NCBI GenBank assembly: GCA_943788095.1
Contig: CALSOZ010000006.1
Span: 1 to 64,000, forward strand
Direction: 5' to 3'
Length of the DNA: 64,000 bases
DNA from: an uncultured Flavobacteriaceae bacterium
Lineage (GTDB): Bacteria > Bacteroidota > Bacteroidia > Flavobacteriales > Flavobacteriaceae
Shown: in pieces, positions 26,838-36,332 of the stretch
Layout: each line of letters begins with the position of its first letter
Numbering within the stretch: the stretch's first letter is position 1
Made by a program: the position numbers and the translations under genes
The notes under the pieces: generated by a model
Databases searched by the model: none
What the model was told of the DNA's origin: nothing
The model's input: only the letters and a program-made list of their open reading frames with translations

Positions 26838-27982
26838 ATTCTTTTAATTCTATTTTTTTCGTAATCTTCAAATATCATTTCTCCTAAACCATCTAAACCT
26901 GTTAGAAATGCTTTTCCTTGGTTTTGCGCCGTAAATAACTCCACAAATTTTCGAAGATATGGATCTTGGGCAATCATAAAAGTGGTAATTGGAATTTTTA
27001 ATTTTCGTGCTTGCGCAGCTTTATTGAGGCATTTAGAAACGATCATATCATCTAAGCCGTTACTGTTTTTATAAAACTCACCTGATGGCAGCTGAATACA
27101 ACTCGGTTTACCATCGGTAATCATAAAAATTTGTTTGTTTGTATTACGTTTTCGACGCAAAATATCCATGGCCAATTCCAACCCAGCAACCGTGTTGGTG
27201 TGGTAAGGCCCTACTTTTAAATAAGGGAGATCTTTCACTTTAATGGGCCATGCTTCATTTCCAAACACAATAATATCGATAGAGTCCTTTGGGTATTTTC
27301 TGTGGATTAATTCCACCAATGCCATGGCAACTTTTTTTGCAGGTGTGATGCGGTCTTCGCCGTATAAAATCATGGAGTGACTAATATCAATCATCAACAC
27401 CGTACTCATTTGAGCTTTGTGCTTTGTTTCTTCGACTATTAAATCATTTTCTGTTAAACGTAAGTCAGATATGCCATTGTTGATTTGTGCATTTTTCAAA
27501 CTCTCGGTCATGTTCACCATTGATAAATCGTCACCAAATTGAAACGACCGATTTTCGCCATCACGTTCATCACCAACGCCCACTTTTGTGGTGTTGTGAT
27601 TTCCGAGACCGCTCTTTTTTAATTTTCCAAAAATCTGATTCAGGGCATAGTCTCGCAAGGCCGATTCTAGCTTGGCAGTCAGTCTGTTTTTTCCTTTTCC
27701 GGTTCCGTTACCAGATTTCATCTTTTCCGGATCAACTTCTTCTTTAATGTACCCTCGCTTTTTTAGGTCGTCTTCAAAATCTTCTAACGAATAGTTTTCG
27801 TTAAAGATATTGTATTCGGCATCGAGGGTTTTTAACCATTCAAACGCTTCTTCGATATCACCAGAGGTGTGTGTGAGTAATTCTTTGAACACCCCAAACA
27901 CCCGGTCGAAATCCGAGACGGTTTTTTCGATGTGTTTACTAAACGTAAACCCTTTTCCATAATTGAAATCTGCTCCTGTCAT
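26834..27982 (-). CDS. VWA-domain protein, partner of the MoxR-like ATPase
   Basis: A 382-residue cytosolic protein. The C-terminal half (residues ~192-370) is a von Willebrand A domain with a MIDAS metal site: Asp199-x-Ser201-x-Ser203 in MIDISHSM, and a later MITDGKPS. The N-terminal half is charged and includes a Lys/Gly-rich linker (KSGNGTGKGKNRL). MoxR-VWA pairs act as ATP-driven chaperones. Start ATGs at 27982; the stop overlaps the ATPase start (ATGA), so the two are co-translated. Confidence 0.88.
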   Translation of the reverse strand: MTGADFNYGKGFTFSKHIEKTVSDFDRVFGVFKELLTHTSGDIEEAFEWLKTLDAEYNIFNENYSLEDFEDDLKKRGYIKEEVDPEKMKSGNGTGKGKNRLTAKLESALRDYALNQIFGKLKKSGLGNHNTTKVGVGDERDGENRSFQFGDDLSMVNMTESLKNAQINNGISDLRLTENDLIVEETKHKAQMSTVLMIDISHSMILYGEDRITPAKKVAMALVELIHRKYPKDSIDIIVFGNEAWPIKVKDLPYLKVGPYHTNTVAGLELAMDILRRKRNTNKQIFMITDGKPSCIQLPSGEFYKNSNGLDDMIVSKCLNKAAQARKLKIPITTFMIAQDPYLRKFVELFTAQNQGKAFLTGLDGLGEMIFEDYEKNRIKRI

Positions 27983-28103
27983 TACTACAAATATCGGAAT
28001 ATAGATTTCTTAAAAGCGTTAAGAAGGTATTAATCTTTTAAAAGATATGATATCTAACCTTTAGGTTTTATTAGGGTTTGGTTTTAGGACTGTTGTAATG
28101 GGG

Positions 28104-28382
28104 TTAATAAAATTTAATTCCAAGATTGTCAAAAATAAAATAATATTTAAAAAGTAATAAATCTTCAAAATCCTTCTGAGTAAGAGTGCCACGATGACCA
28201 GCCCCTTTTGTTACATACAGCGCGTATAAACCACTTGGATCTGCTTTTTCTTGTAATGTTGCTAAAAATTTACAGGATTTATTGAAATGACAAAAAAAAT
28301 CGGAGCTAATTTTAAGAAGTGAATCCGAAAATGGTTTTGTAAAAACGAAGCCTCTTGTGTTCTGAATTACCCTGAAAAGCAC
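28104..28382 (-). CDS. Possible small unrecognised gene
   Basis: An open frame of 92 codons starting GTG at 28382, ending HRGTLTQKDFEDLLLFKYYF plus a short tail. The second half has protein-like composition, but I recognise no family. It lies directly downstream of the PpiD terminator, leaving no room for a promoter before the GTG, so a shorter form or a chance frame is possible. This is the only candidate in the 430-bp gap between the VWA gene and ppiD. Confidence 0.25.
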   Translation of the reverse strand: MLFRVIQNTRGFVFTKPFSDSLLKISSDFFCHFNKSCKFLATLQEKADPSGLYALYVTKGAGHRGTLTQKDFEDLLLFKYYFIFDNLGIKFY

Positions 28383-28412
28383 AAAAAAAAGGATTCATTT
28401 CTGAATCCTTTT
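28383..28412 (-). terminator. Intrinsic terminator of ppiD
   Basis: Hairpin AAAAGGATTCA / TGAATCCTTTT (11-bp stem, 4-nt loop) followed on the minus strand by eight U residues, 25 bp after the ppiD stop. Confidence 0.85.
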
Positions 28413-28436
28413 ATATTTAATATTTTAATATATTCC

Positions 28437-30584
28437 TTAGTAAAACGTGGCTCTGTAATCTTCGATCTCAGCAGCATCTTTCAGTGCGTTGTATAATTGT
28501 GAATTCACGGCATTTGATTTTGCCTGACCAACACGATTTGCAGCCGCTTGGTAATTTGGCAACGCATCAGCAGGCGTCGATTTGATCAATTGAACTGCAT
28601 ACACGCCATTATAACCTACAATTAACTTAGAGGTTTCTCCTTCTTCTAGTCCAAAAGCAGTTCCAACAACCCTAGGCTCTCTTCCTGCACCGGACAATGT
28701 TGGGTTTTTCATATTGACTGCCGAAGCCGTTTTTACGGTTTGATTTTCAGCCGATGCAATCGCGTCAAGGGTCGTAGCAGTCACACGGTTCTTGATTAGG
28801 GCCGATTTCATTTCTTTTCTGATTTCAGGAAGTGCCGTCACAGAAGCGTTTTCTGTACTCATGAGTCCAGCTTCATTGACTGCAGTAATTTTAGCAACCA
28901 CAAAACCACCACCAGAAGTATTGAAGCTTTTAAAATCGCCTACTTCAACGCCGTCTTCAAAGGCCCATTTTACAATGGATCTTTGAACCCCTAAACCAGG
29001 AATCGTTTCATCCAATTCTTTGATGCTACTCACTGGTACGGTTGTGTAGTTATTTTCTTTTGCAACGTCGTTGAAATCGGCATTTGCAACCGCAATTTCA
29101 AATTTAGATTTATTCTTAAACACATCATCAATGGTTTTTATTGATGGTTCAATCTCTTGTACAATCGTAGCGATTTTGTAAGCTTGTTTTTTGGCACCTT
29201 GGCTAAGAACTTCAATAATATGATATCCAAAATCTGTTTTCACAACCCCTAAGCTTCCTTTAGGGTTTTCAAAAGCATAGGCTTTAAATTCTTTTGCAAA
29301 TCCATCAGTATAAGCGAATTCAATTTCACCCTCTTTTTCATTACTTACTTTATCGGATGATAAGGACAATAAGCTTTTAAATTTTGAACGTTTAGATCGA
29401 AGCACTTTATAAATACTATCTGCCGTTGTTTTCGCTTGAGCATCTGTTTTAGTCACTGAAGCATCGGCACGCGTAGACCCAATAAAAGGAATCAGGATGT
29501 GACGTACCTTGGCTGAATCAGCAATCATTTTTTTAGCGATTAATTTTGATAACTTATAAGAAGTTCCATCTTTATATGGGCCGAATACTTCATTTAAACT
29601 TAACGCTTTGAGAGAATCAGCTTGTGCATTTGGTAGTTTCGATTCAAAGACAAAATCATCGTTAAATTTAGATAAAGAATTCGCATTTACAAAAGCCTTT
29701 GAATCAGAAGTGTTTTTAAAACCAACCACTGTTTCATTGGCTTTGGCCGCTTCGTTAAACTCTACTTTATCTTCAATCAGTCCTGTTAAATTAGCTTGAA
29801 TTGTTTGCTCATCTTCTAAAGAGGCGGTCTCTTTAAACTGAACATACACCAAGTTTCTTGATGCTTCTACTTTGTATTTTTTAGGAAATTTTTTAATGTA
29901 ATTTGTAATGTCCGATTTTTTAACGGTCACCACACTATCCGGAATTGAAGAATAAGGAATTTGAACATACTTCAAATCTACTTTATCATTTTCGAGTTGA
30001 TATTCTAATTCACCTTCTGTCAATGTTCCAACAACGCCTGCTTTTACAAGATTAAAATACGTTTGTTGAACTCCCGTTTGAGAAATACTTTGCTCAAAGT
30101 CGGTCCATGCTTTATAATTCACTGGGTTTCCGTTTAGAGTTGTCGATTCTGGAGCGATGGCTTTTAGATTTGCGATAAACTCATTGAGCTTATCTTCATC
30201 AAATAACCCTGCTTCATTTTTAAACTCATCGAAAGTACCTAAATTTTGTTTCAATAGTTGACGCATATAATCTCTTTCGATAGAGATTCCAAGTGCATCG
30301 TATTGGGTTTGCATCACTATGTTTCTTACTTCTTGATCCCAAACACGATTCATTGCTTGTGTATTGGTAACAGAACCTCCCGATTGACGTTGTATATTTT
30401 CTACCTGATTCATAAAAGCATCTCTTTCAATATCCTCGCCGTTAATTGTTGCAACAACGGTTTGGGATTTTGAAGACGATCCTAAGTTTTGAAAAATGTC
30501 ACCAATAATGAATGAAAACAACGCTAATGCGATGATAATGATTAAGAATATAGAACGTTGTCTAATTTTATTTAAAACTGCCAT
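28437..30584 (-). CDS. ppiD: PpiD/SurA-like periplasmic peptidyl-prolyl isomerase
   Basis: A 715-residue inner-membrane-anchored chaperone: a single N-terminal transmembrane segment (residues ~12-30, FLIIIIALALFSFIIGDIF), a SurA_N-like helical region, then a parvulin-type PPIase domain (~residues 355-470, with KVRHILIPF and GYHIIEVLSQGAK) and a long C-terminal region. This architecture is PpiD. It folds outer-membrane and secreted proteins emerging from Sec. It heads toward a strong terminator and is part of the envelope-biogenesis block with CNNM/CorC, LptC and outer-membrane proteins. Confidence 0.9.
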   Translation of the reverse strand: MAVLNKIRQRSIFLIIIIALALFSFIIGDIFQNLGSSSKSQTVVATINGEDIERDAFMNQVENIQRQSGGSVTNTQAMNRVWDQEVRNIVMQTQYDALGISIERDYMRQLLKQNLGTFDEFKNEAGLFDEDKLNEFIANLKAIAPESTTLNGNPVNYKAWTDFEQSISQTGVQQTYFNLVKAGVVGTLTEGELEYQLENDKVDLKYVQIPYSSIPDSVVTVKKSDITNYIKKFPKKYKVEASRNLVYVQFKETASLEDEQTIQANLTGLIEDKVEFNEAAKANETVVGFKNTSDSKAFVNANSLSKFNDDFVFESKLPNAQADSLKALSLNEVFGPYKDGTSYKLSKLIAKKMIADSAKVRHILIPFIGSTRADASVTKTDAQAKTTADSIYKVLRSKRSKFKSLLSLSSDKVSNEKEGEIEFAYTDGFAKEFKAYAFENPKGSLGVVKTDFGYHIIEVLSQGAKKQAYKIATIVQEIEPSIKTIDDVFKNKSKFEIAVANADFNDVAKENNYTTVPVSSIKELDETIPGLGVQRSIVKWAFEDGVEVGDFKSFNTSGGGFVVAKITAVNEAGLMSTENASVTALPEIRKEMKSALIKNRVTATTLDAIASAENQTVKTASAVNMKNPTLSGAGREPRVVGTAFGLEEGETSKLIVGYNGVYAVQLIKSTPADALPNYQAAANRVGQAKSNAVNSQLYNALKDAAEIEDYRATFY

Positions 30585-30684
30585 TTGTAGAGTGTGTTAT
30601 TTTTTTGAATATAGTGGACGAAAATACCAATTTCTTTGAAATAATGAAAGGAGAAAAGAATATAATTCGAAGCAAGTGCAGAAT

Positions 30685-31974
30685 TTAAGACACTTCATCG
30701 ATTTTAAGGGTTACTAATTCGATTTTGGTATTGGAAACTTCCTTGATTGTCACATGAAATTCATTAATTCTGATTTCTTGATTTTGTTCAGGAATTTCTT
30801 CGGTATAATTTACAATAAAACCACCAAGTGTTTCATAATTTTCACTTTCGGGAAGTTGAAGTTTGTAAGTTTCATTGATATAATCAACTTCTAACCTAGC
30901 AGAGAACAGATAGGTGTTGTCTTTTAATTTTTCTTCAATCAAATCCATCGTATCGTGTTCATCTTCAATTTCACCAACAAGTTCTTCAACAATATCTTCG
31001 ACGGTTATAATCCCAGAGGTGCCGCCATATTCGTCCAAAACAACGGCTAAACTTTTACGCTTTTTAATAAGAACATTCAAAACATCTTTTGCCAACATTG
31101 TTTCAGGCACATATTCTACAGGCCTTAACATTGATTTAATATTTTTAGGATGTTTAAATAAATCAAACGAATGGACATATCCTAAAATATCATCGATTGT
31201 GGTTTTATAAACGAGTATTTTTGAATGGCCTGTTTGGGTGAAGGATTCACTTAGACTTTGGATGGTATCGTGAATTTCAATCGCGGTCAGCTCTGTTCGA
31301 GGTACCATCACTTCTCTTGATTTTACTTCGGAAAATTCGAGTGCATTTTGAAAAATCTGAATTTCACTGTCTATGGTGTCATGAACGTCCACAGATTCCA
31401 TTTGTTCGCTTATGTAATTTCCTAGTTCGACTTTAGAAAAAGCAAGTTGAACCTCATCCCCTTCAGTCCTAAATAACGATTTTAAAACCACGTCTGAAAT
31501 CCAAATTACAAACTCAGAAACAAATGAAAATAAAACATAAAATATATACGCAGGAACTGCAAACAACTTGAGTAGTGAATTGGCATAAATTTGAAAAAAT
31601 ACTTTTGGCAAAAATTCGGCGGTTACCAATATCACAAGCGTCGAGATCACAGTTTGTGTGAGCAATGACAGTTCGTTAAGGAGGTAGTTGACAAGTGTAT
31701 TAGAAGACGGTAAATGCGTTGCAAACCAGTCTACCAGCACATCTCCCATATAGAATCCATAGACTACAAGGGCAATGTTGTTTCCAATGAGCATGGTTGC
31801 TATAAACTTAGAAGGTTTTGCCGTTATTTTAGTGAGTAAATTGGAGAGAAGATCCCCTTGTTTTTTTTCAATCTCAATATGAATTTTATTTGAAGACACA
31901 TAAGCAATCTCCATCCCGGAAAAAAAGGCCGATAAAATTAAACTTAAAACAATAACAAGAAGGTCTAGAGTCAT
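30685..31974 (-). CDS. CNNM/CorC-family (HlyC-like) membrane transporter
   Basis: A 429-residue protein: DUF21 membrane domain (residues ~1-190, four hydrophobic segments, starting LLVIVLSLILSAFFSGMEIA with the conserved SGxE), two CBS domains (~205-325, VMVPRTELTAIE and LAVVLDEYGGTSGIITVEDI) and a C-terminal CorC_HlyC domain. Such proteins are implicated in Mg2+/divalent cation export; older 'hemolysin' labels are misleading. Family members in Bacteroidota include gliding protein GldE, to which this is a paralogue or relative. Three bases separate it from the small membrane protein gene upstream. Confidence 0.9.
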   Translation of the reverse strand: MTLDLLVIVLSLILSAFFSGMEIAYVSSNKIHIEIEKKQGDLLSNLLTKITAKPSKFIATMLIGNNIALVVYGFYMGDVLVDWFATHLPSSNTLVNYLLNELSLLTQTVISTLVILVTAEFLPKVFFQIYANSLLKLFAVPAYIFYVLFSFVSEFVIWISDVVLKSLFRTEGDEVQLAFSKVELGNYISEQMESVDVHDTIDSEIQIFQNALEFSEVKSREVMVPRTELTAIEIHDTIQSLSESFTQTGHSKILVYKTTIDDILGYVHSFDLFKHPKNIKSMLRPVEYVPETMLAKDVLNVLIKKRKSLAVVLDEYGGTSGIITVEDIVEELVGEIEDEHDTMDLIEEKLKDNTYLFSARLEVDYINETYKLQLPESENYETLGGFIVNYTEEIPEQNQEIRINEFHVTIKEVSNTKIELVTLKIDEVS

Positions 31975-31976
31975 GG

Positions 31977-32168
31977 TTATAATTTACCGCGATCTTCAAA
32001 ACGCTTTCTGAATTTTTTACGGAAAAAAAACATAAAAACGGCAAGAACTGCAAAAAACAAAGATAAGTAAGCAGCATTTCGGTCGCTATTCCATTTACTT
32101 GACATGTCTACTAAAAAAAGAACTGCAAATACTAAATATAAATATTGTAAAAGTGAAAGAATTTTCAT
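31977..32168 (-). CDS. Small two-helix membrane protein between lptC and the CNNM gene
   Basis: A 63-residue protein, ATG at 32168, with two hydrophobic segments (LYLVFAVLFLVDM and AYLSLFFAVLAVFMFFF) and a very basic C terminus (RKKFRKRFEDRGKL). Tightly packed between lptC and the CNNM gene, codon use like the neighbours. Function unknown; its position in this envelope block is, as far as I know, usual in flavobacteria. Confidence 0.75.
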   Translation of the reverse strand: MKILSLLQYLYLVFAVLFLVDMSSKWNSDRNAAYLSLFFAVLAVFMFFFRKKFRKRFEDRGKL

Positions 32169-32207
32169 TTTAAAATTTAAGTTAAATTTTGTTAGTAAAT
32201 ATACAAA

Positions 32208-32762
32208 TTATTCGTCAACAAAAATTCGACCCTTCACTTCCAGCACTTGCGCATTGGTGAAATCTTTATTTGAGTCAAATCCATTTCCATTGGTGATATA
32301 GTCTTTGGTTCTAAATTTTACGGGGTAGTTGGTAAAAAGCCACTCTTTTTTTTGATCATAGAACAGTTGCTCAGTGAACAGAGTGTCATTAGTAGAGGTC
32401 GTCAAAACCACATTCCCCTGAAGGTCAATAATATCTGTTTTGCTGTATACAATGGCAAAGTCTGATTTGATGGTGCTTTTTTGATTTGCTTGGTCAAACA
32501 TCGTGAGGTCAACGCCCTCTGGAAATTCATAAAACGGAAAATCTCTATTAGAAAAATTTAGCATTTTTGGGCTAATTAAAATAGAGGTTAAACGCCCCGA
32601 ATCTGTGTATTTTGTATTGATGTTTTCTGCTATTGACATGGGTACATAGGTTTCAATCCCTACGTTTTGAACTTCTTTTAATGTGTTATTACAAGAAAAA
32701 AACATCGTTACCACAATTGGGATAACGATGTTTTTTATTGATATGTTACTATTTAAGTTCAT
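32208..32762 (-). CDS. lptC: LptC-like LPS export periplasmic protein, lipoprotein
   Basis: A 184-residue LptC-family (YrbK) protein with a lipoprotein-type signal (VIPIVVTMFFSC). The body, ENINTKYTDSGRLTSILISP through YSKTDIIDLQGNVVLTTST to NGNGFDSNKDFTNAQVLEVKG, is the Bacteroidota LptC beta-jellyroll pattern. It links the inner-membrane LptBFG extractor to the periplasmic bridge that carries LPS outwards. Start overlaps the preceding TPR gene's stop by one base. Confidence 0.85.
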   Translation of the reverse strand: MNLNSNISIKNIVIPIVVTMFFSCNNTLKEVQNVGIETYVPMSIAENINTKYTDSGRLTSILISPKMLNFSNRDFPFYEFPEGVDLTMFDQANQKSTIKSDFAIVYSKTDIIDLQGNVVLTTSTNDTLFTEQLFYDQKKEWLFTNYPVKFRTKDYITNGNGFDSNKDFTNAQVLEVKGRIFVDE

Positions 32763-34138
32763 TAAAGCGAAGGAACTGATACACTACGCTGAATCCAACA
32801 CCCAACATTAATCTCTTGACCTGCACGACCTGAGGAAAAGATTTCACTTTTTTGAGGTGCTTTGGCAGTATAATTTGCAATTGATTTTCCTGCATTTTTT
32901 TTCATGGTAGGATCCACTCTACCTGCTTTAGCGGCTTCTTTTGCAGCTAACCAATAGACCGCTCGTTTAGAGAAGTTATCTGTCCCACAATCATTGGCAC
33001 TTTTAGCATACATTGCAGCAATGGCTAGGTATGCTTTTCCCATACTAGGGTTCGTTTTAAGCGTTTTCATGTAATAGGATCTTGCTTGACTAAAGCGTCC
33101 TTTCTTTTTGAAATTGGTTGCAATCTTGTATAAAATTTTAGATTTTTCGAAATTATCAACTTCCAATTCAACTGCTTGGTTGTAAAAGGAAAGTGCTTCA
33201 GAAGTGTTTCCAGTCTTTTCTTTTAAAATACCTAAATAAAAGGCCGTATCAGCGTTCGGTTCAAGTGCGTTTTTTTGCTCTACAATTTGAACAAATAATG
33301 CATCGTCATTACAGCCTTTTGCATACATTCTGTTCATGGCTCTTTGTAACCAAACTCCATCATTTTTGTAGGCTTCAAAGTCTCTAGTGTATAATGGAAT
33401 TAAGTTTTCACAGTTAGCTCTTGAACCTAGTTTTGTATCGATACTACTCGCAATTTGGTCATAAGCTTTTAAATAACTGTCATACGATTTAAGACGTGAA
33501 GCATCTTTTCTGTTTAATTCCTTAACTTCTCCTTCTTCATCTAAAAATGCATTTCGCTTATTGGTATAGTTTTTAACTTCAAAATCTACTTTCTCACTAA
33601 TATCGTCATACTTATTAAATAACTCTTGAGCCGTTTTTGATGAAGCATCATACAAGTCAACCATTAAAGAAAAATAGGTATACAAACTCTTAGGATTTGT
33701 AAACGTTTTTGAATCGGTTGTATATGCAGTATCAAATGCTGCATATAATTCGTCATCTGTTTTATTTAATAGTTCTCTATTGTTATATTCTAACTGACAA
33801 GCTTTGGCAAGGTATGCCCCTTGTGGAGTAATGTTTGGAAATACGTTACTTCTTTCGCTCCACAGTTTTATCAGGTCATTAATAAATGCTATTTTCTCCT
33901 CTCCCTCAGAATTTTCAATTTTATCCTCTAAAATACGTTCTCCATAAACAAACACCGCTTTGTTGAATTTTGGATTACGATTACGTAATTCCATCCAAGG
34001 AGTGTAAGCTGCATCGTAATTTTTAGATTTTACATACTCGCTAAAAATAGACAGCGTTTCCATGTCTTTATCATTTTGAGCGACCGAAATGAGGCTAAAA
34101 AAAATAAGAGTTAAAATTAAGTAGATTTTTGTTTTCAT
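32762..34138 (-). CDS. Exported TPR-repeat protein
   Basis: A 458-residue protein with signal peptide MKTKIYLILTLIFFSLISVAQ. The C-terminal half has at least three TPR-like helical repeats (ADTAFYLGILKEKTGNTSEA, KILYKIATNFKKKGRFSQA, MGKAYLAIAAMYAKSANDCG). Ends QEINVGCWIQRSVSVPSL. Located between an outer-membrane barrel gene and lptC, so probably a periplasmic scaffold for envelope assembly; no specific partner shown. Confidence 0.82.
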   Translation of the reverse strand: MKTKIYLILTLIFFSLISVAQNDKDMETLSIFSEYVKSKNYDAAYTPWMELRNRNPKFNKAVFVYGERILEDKIENSEGEEKIAFINDLIKLWSERSNVFPNITPQGAYLAKACQLEYNNRELLNKTDDELYAAFDTAYTTDSKTFTNPKSLYTYFSLMVDLYDASSKTAQELFNKYDDISEKVDFEVKNYTNKRNAFLDEEGEVKELNRKDASRLKSYDSYLKAYDQIASSIDTKLGSRANCENLIPLYTRDFEAYKNDGVWLQRAMNRMYAKGCNDDALFVQIVEQKNALEPNADTAFYLGILKEKTGNTSEALSFYNQAVELEVDNFEKSKILYKIATNFKKKGRFSQARSYYMKTLKTNPSMGKAYLAIAAMYAKSANDCGTDNFSKRAVYWLAAKEAAKAGRVDPTMKKNAGKSIANYTAKAPQKSEIFSSGRAGQEINVGCWIQRSVSVPSL

Positions 34139-34197
34139 CTTTAATGATTTAATTGAATATATAATTTATGCTTAAATAATAAAGCTGGTTTTGTTGT

Positions 34198-35505
34198 TTA
34201 ATTAAATTTTCGTTTTTCAAACCAGCGATCATTTAATGATAAACTAACTTGAAAATTTATAAAATTTTCTTGCACTAAATTCGCATTGGTGGTGCCGCGT
34301 TTTCCGATTTCAACTCCAACGTTGGCATTAGAAAAAATACGTCCCACTGGTAAACCCATACCAAAAGATATGCCAAACTCTTTAATTGCTTGATCGTTTA
34401 CAATTAATCCTGTGTTTTCAAAACGAAGCCCAGCTCGGTAAACAACGCGTTTTAAATAGTTGTTAAACGAATCGTATCTTGGTATATAAAAACCCCCTAA
34501 TGAGATGGTCGATGCATCTTCAAAAACGGCATTATCAATCGTCACTAATCGATTTGTGTACTGGCTGGCCTTTAGAAGGGTGTATTCTATTCCCGCAAAC
34601 CATTTTCTTGGATTCCCAACACCAACCCCGATGGAGGATTTAGCAGGAATCTTAAGGGTTGTGTTTTTTAAGTTTTGAGCCTCTAAATCAATATCTATTG
34701 TATAAAACGCAAAATCTTGATCTGTAGCCTCATTTATTGCAATTGATGAAAATGACCGTTCATTTTCAGATGACAAATTAGACGCAGGTGAAAACGTTGC
34801 AGATGCCGTTAATTCCAAATTATCTTGTATTAACTTAGAGTATATAATTCCAAAATTAAAAGAAAGTCCCCCTAAATCAGAACGATTTACTTCACGACTG
34901 TGGTATTGCAAAAATTCGCCCTCATCATTATATCCGTAAGCAATATTTGTATTGGTGATGTTTCCAAAATTGTAGTGTGTGTCCACTCCAAGCCGAAGGT
35001 CTTTTGTAAGCTGATATCCGACTCCTACAAATACTTTATTTAATCCACCTTCACCTCTGTATTTATAACGAAGGACATCGTCTGCATCAATAGATTGTAA
35101 CTTGTAACCTACTGAAGAGTATGGAATGATTCCAAAACCCGCACCAAATTTACCCAATGGAACCGCAAGGGCTAAATAATCAAAGGTAGTTGTATTGGAG
35201 TTGTCATTCGCAGATTCTGTTTTAAGCTTGACCGAGGACTGGCTTCCTCCTACTGTAAATTTTATAGGACGAGCTTCGTTGTTGTAAAATTTCAAATTAC
35301 TGCCGGCATAGGACGCTGGGTTTCTCAAATTCAAATGAATACTATCGGAATAAACACTTATACCTCCCATAGATTGATTTTCTACAGTTCCTTTAAATTT
35401 TAAACTTCCTAACCCATAAAATGAGTAAGGCGAACTAGTCCCTTGTTGCGCAAAAGAGTTGCATGTAAAAACAACCATGATGAGTACTATAAACTTTTTT
35501 ATCAT
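34198..35505 (-). CDS. Outer-membrane beta-barrel protein (FadL/OMPP1-like)
   Basis: A 435-residue protein with signal peptide (MIKKFIVLIMVVFTCNSFAQ), then GTSSPYSFYGLGSLKFKGTV and SMGGISVYSDSIHLNLRNPA, an N-terminal plug-like region similar to FadL/OMPP1-type channels, followed by many amphipathic strands. Likely a substrate-uptake channel for hydrophobic compounds; substrate unknown. Start overlaps the coaX stop by four bases. Confidence 0.82.
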   Translation of the reverse strand: MIKKFIVLIMVVFTCNSFAQQGTSSPYSFYGLGSLKFKGTVENQSMGGISVYSDSIHLNLRNPASYAGSNLKFYNNEARPIKFTVGGSQSSVKLKTESANDNSNTTTFDYLALAVPLGKFGAGFGIIPYSSVGYKLQSIDADDVLRYKYRGEGGLNKVFVGVGYQLTKDLRLGVDTHYNFGNITNTNIAYGYNDEGEFLQYHSREVNRSDLGGLSFNFGIIYSKLIQDNLELTASATFSPASNLSSENERSFSSIAINEATDQDFAFYTIDIDLEAQNLKNTTLKIPAKSSIGVGVGNPRKWFAGIEYTLLKASQYTNRLVTIDNAVFEDASTISLGGFYIPRYDSFNNYLKRVVYRAGLRFENTGLIVNDQAIKEFGISFGMGLPVGRIFSNANVGVEIGKRGTTNANLVQENFINFQVSLSLNDRWFEKRKFN

Positions 35506-36241
35506 TCGTTTGAATTAAATTCTAATAAAAAATTGAGCCCTTCTAAAAGAAAATTTGAATGCGCAAATATGCTAATTTTAAATTGCTTACACAAGAAATC
35601 TGCATCTCCTCCTGTTAAAATAACTGTTAAATCTGAATATTTATTTTGATATGCCTCAATAGTTCCTTCGATTTCGAGTAAAACGCCATGAACCACTCCC
35701 GAATGAATTGACGCTTCGGTCGATGTTCCTGTCAGTGAATCTGGTACTTTGGGCGACAAAAGCGGTAAACGGGACGTAAACGTTTTTAAGGATTTATAAC
35801 GCATGCTTAATCCTGGAGAAATGGCTCCTCCCAAATAGTGTTGGTGTGCATCTAAAAAGTCATAGGTGATACAACTTCCGACATCAATCACTAAAACATT
35901 ATTGTTAGGAAAATGCTTGACTGCCGCAGCCATGAGCGCCAACCGATCTTCGCCCAAGGTAAGAGGAGTGTCGTATTCGTTTATAAAAGGCATCTTAAAA
36001 GTCGTGTCAAAACTTTGATTGGCAGCATTTTTTGAAGGGAATCGACGTCCGAAGTCTCTAACGCTACCACTGTTGATAGGATTCCTTGTTTAATTTCAGG
36101 AAAAATAGCAAGAAGTTTCTCAACTTCTTCAACCAATACAATGGTTGTTATTATTTGTGTGTTTTTTATTTTACCTGCTTGAAAAACAGCTAGTTTAGTC
36201 GCTGTATTTCCAATGTCTATTATTAGATTCATCTCTCCCAT
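35502..36241 (-). pseudogene. coaX: Type III pantothenate kinase, interrupted by one missing base
   Basis: N-terminal part (36241-35981) reads MNLIIDIGNTATKLAVF, the ASKHA phosphate-1 motif of CoaX; C-terminal part (from 35993) reads FINEYDTPLTLGEDRLAL (catalytic Asp), VIDVGSCITYDFLDAH and GGAISPGLSMRYKSL. The two frames join if one base is missing at about 35993-36010, giving a ~246-residue protein, normal for CoaX. It phosphorylates pantothenate, the first step of CoA synthesis. Because CoA synthesis is essential and no other panK is in view, a sequencing error is the simplest explanation. The start may be ATG 36232, preceded by GGGAGAG. Confidence 0.85.
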
Positions 36242-36283
36242 TTAGTTTGTAAATTTACAAAACCATTTTTTATAAAATTTTAC

Positions 36284-36313
36284 TTTGCGAATATTAAAAT
36301 TCCACTATATTTG
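36284..36313 (+). promoter_or_regulatory. Promoter of tRNA-Phe
   Basis: TTTG at 36284-36287 and TATATTTG at 36306-36313, separated by 18 nt, match the Bacteroidota TTTG / TAnnTTTG promoter. The predicted start of transcription lies about 10-15 bp before the tRNA 5' end. Confidence 0.75.
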
Positions 36314-36332
36314 CAGCCGCAATAAGCGAGGA

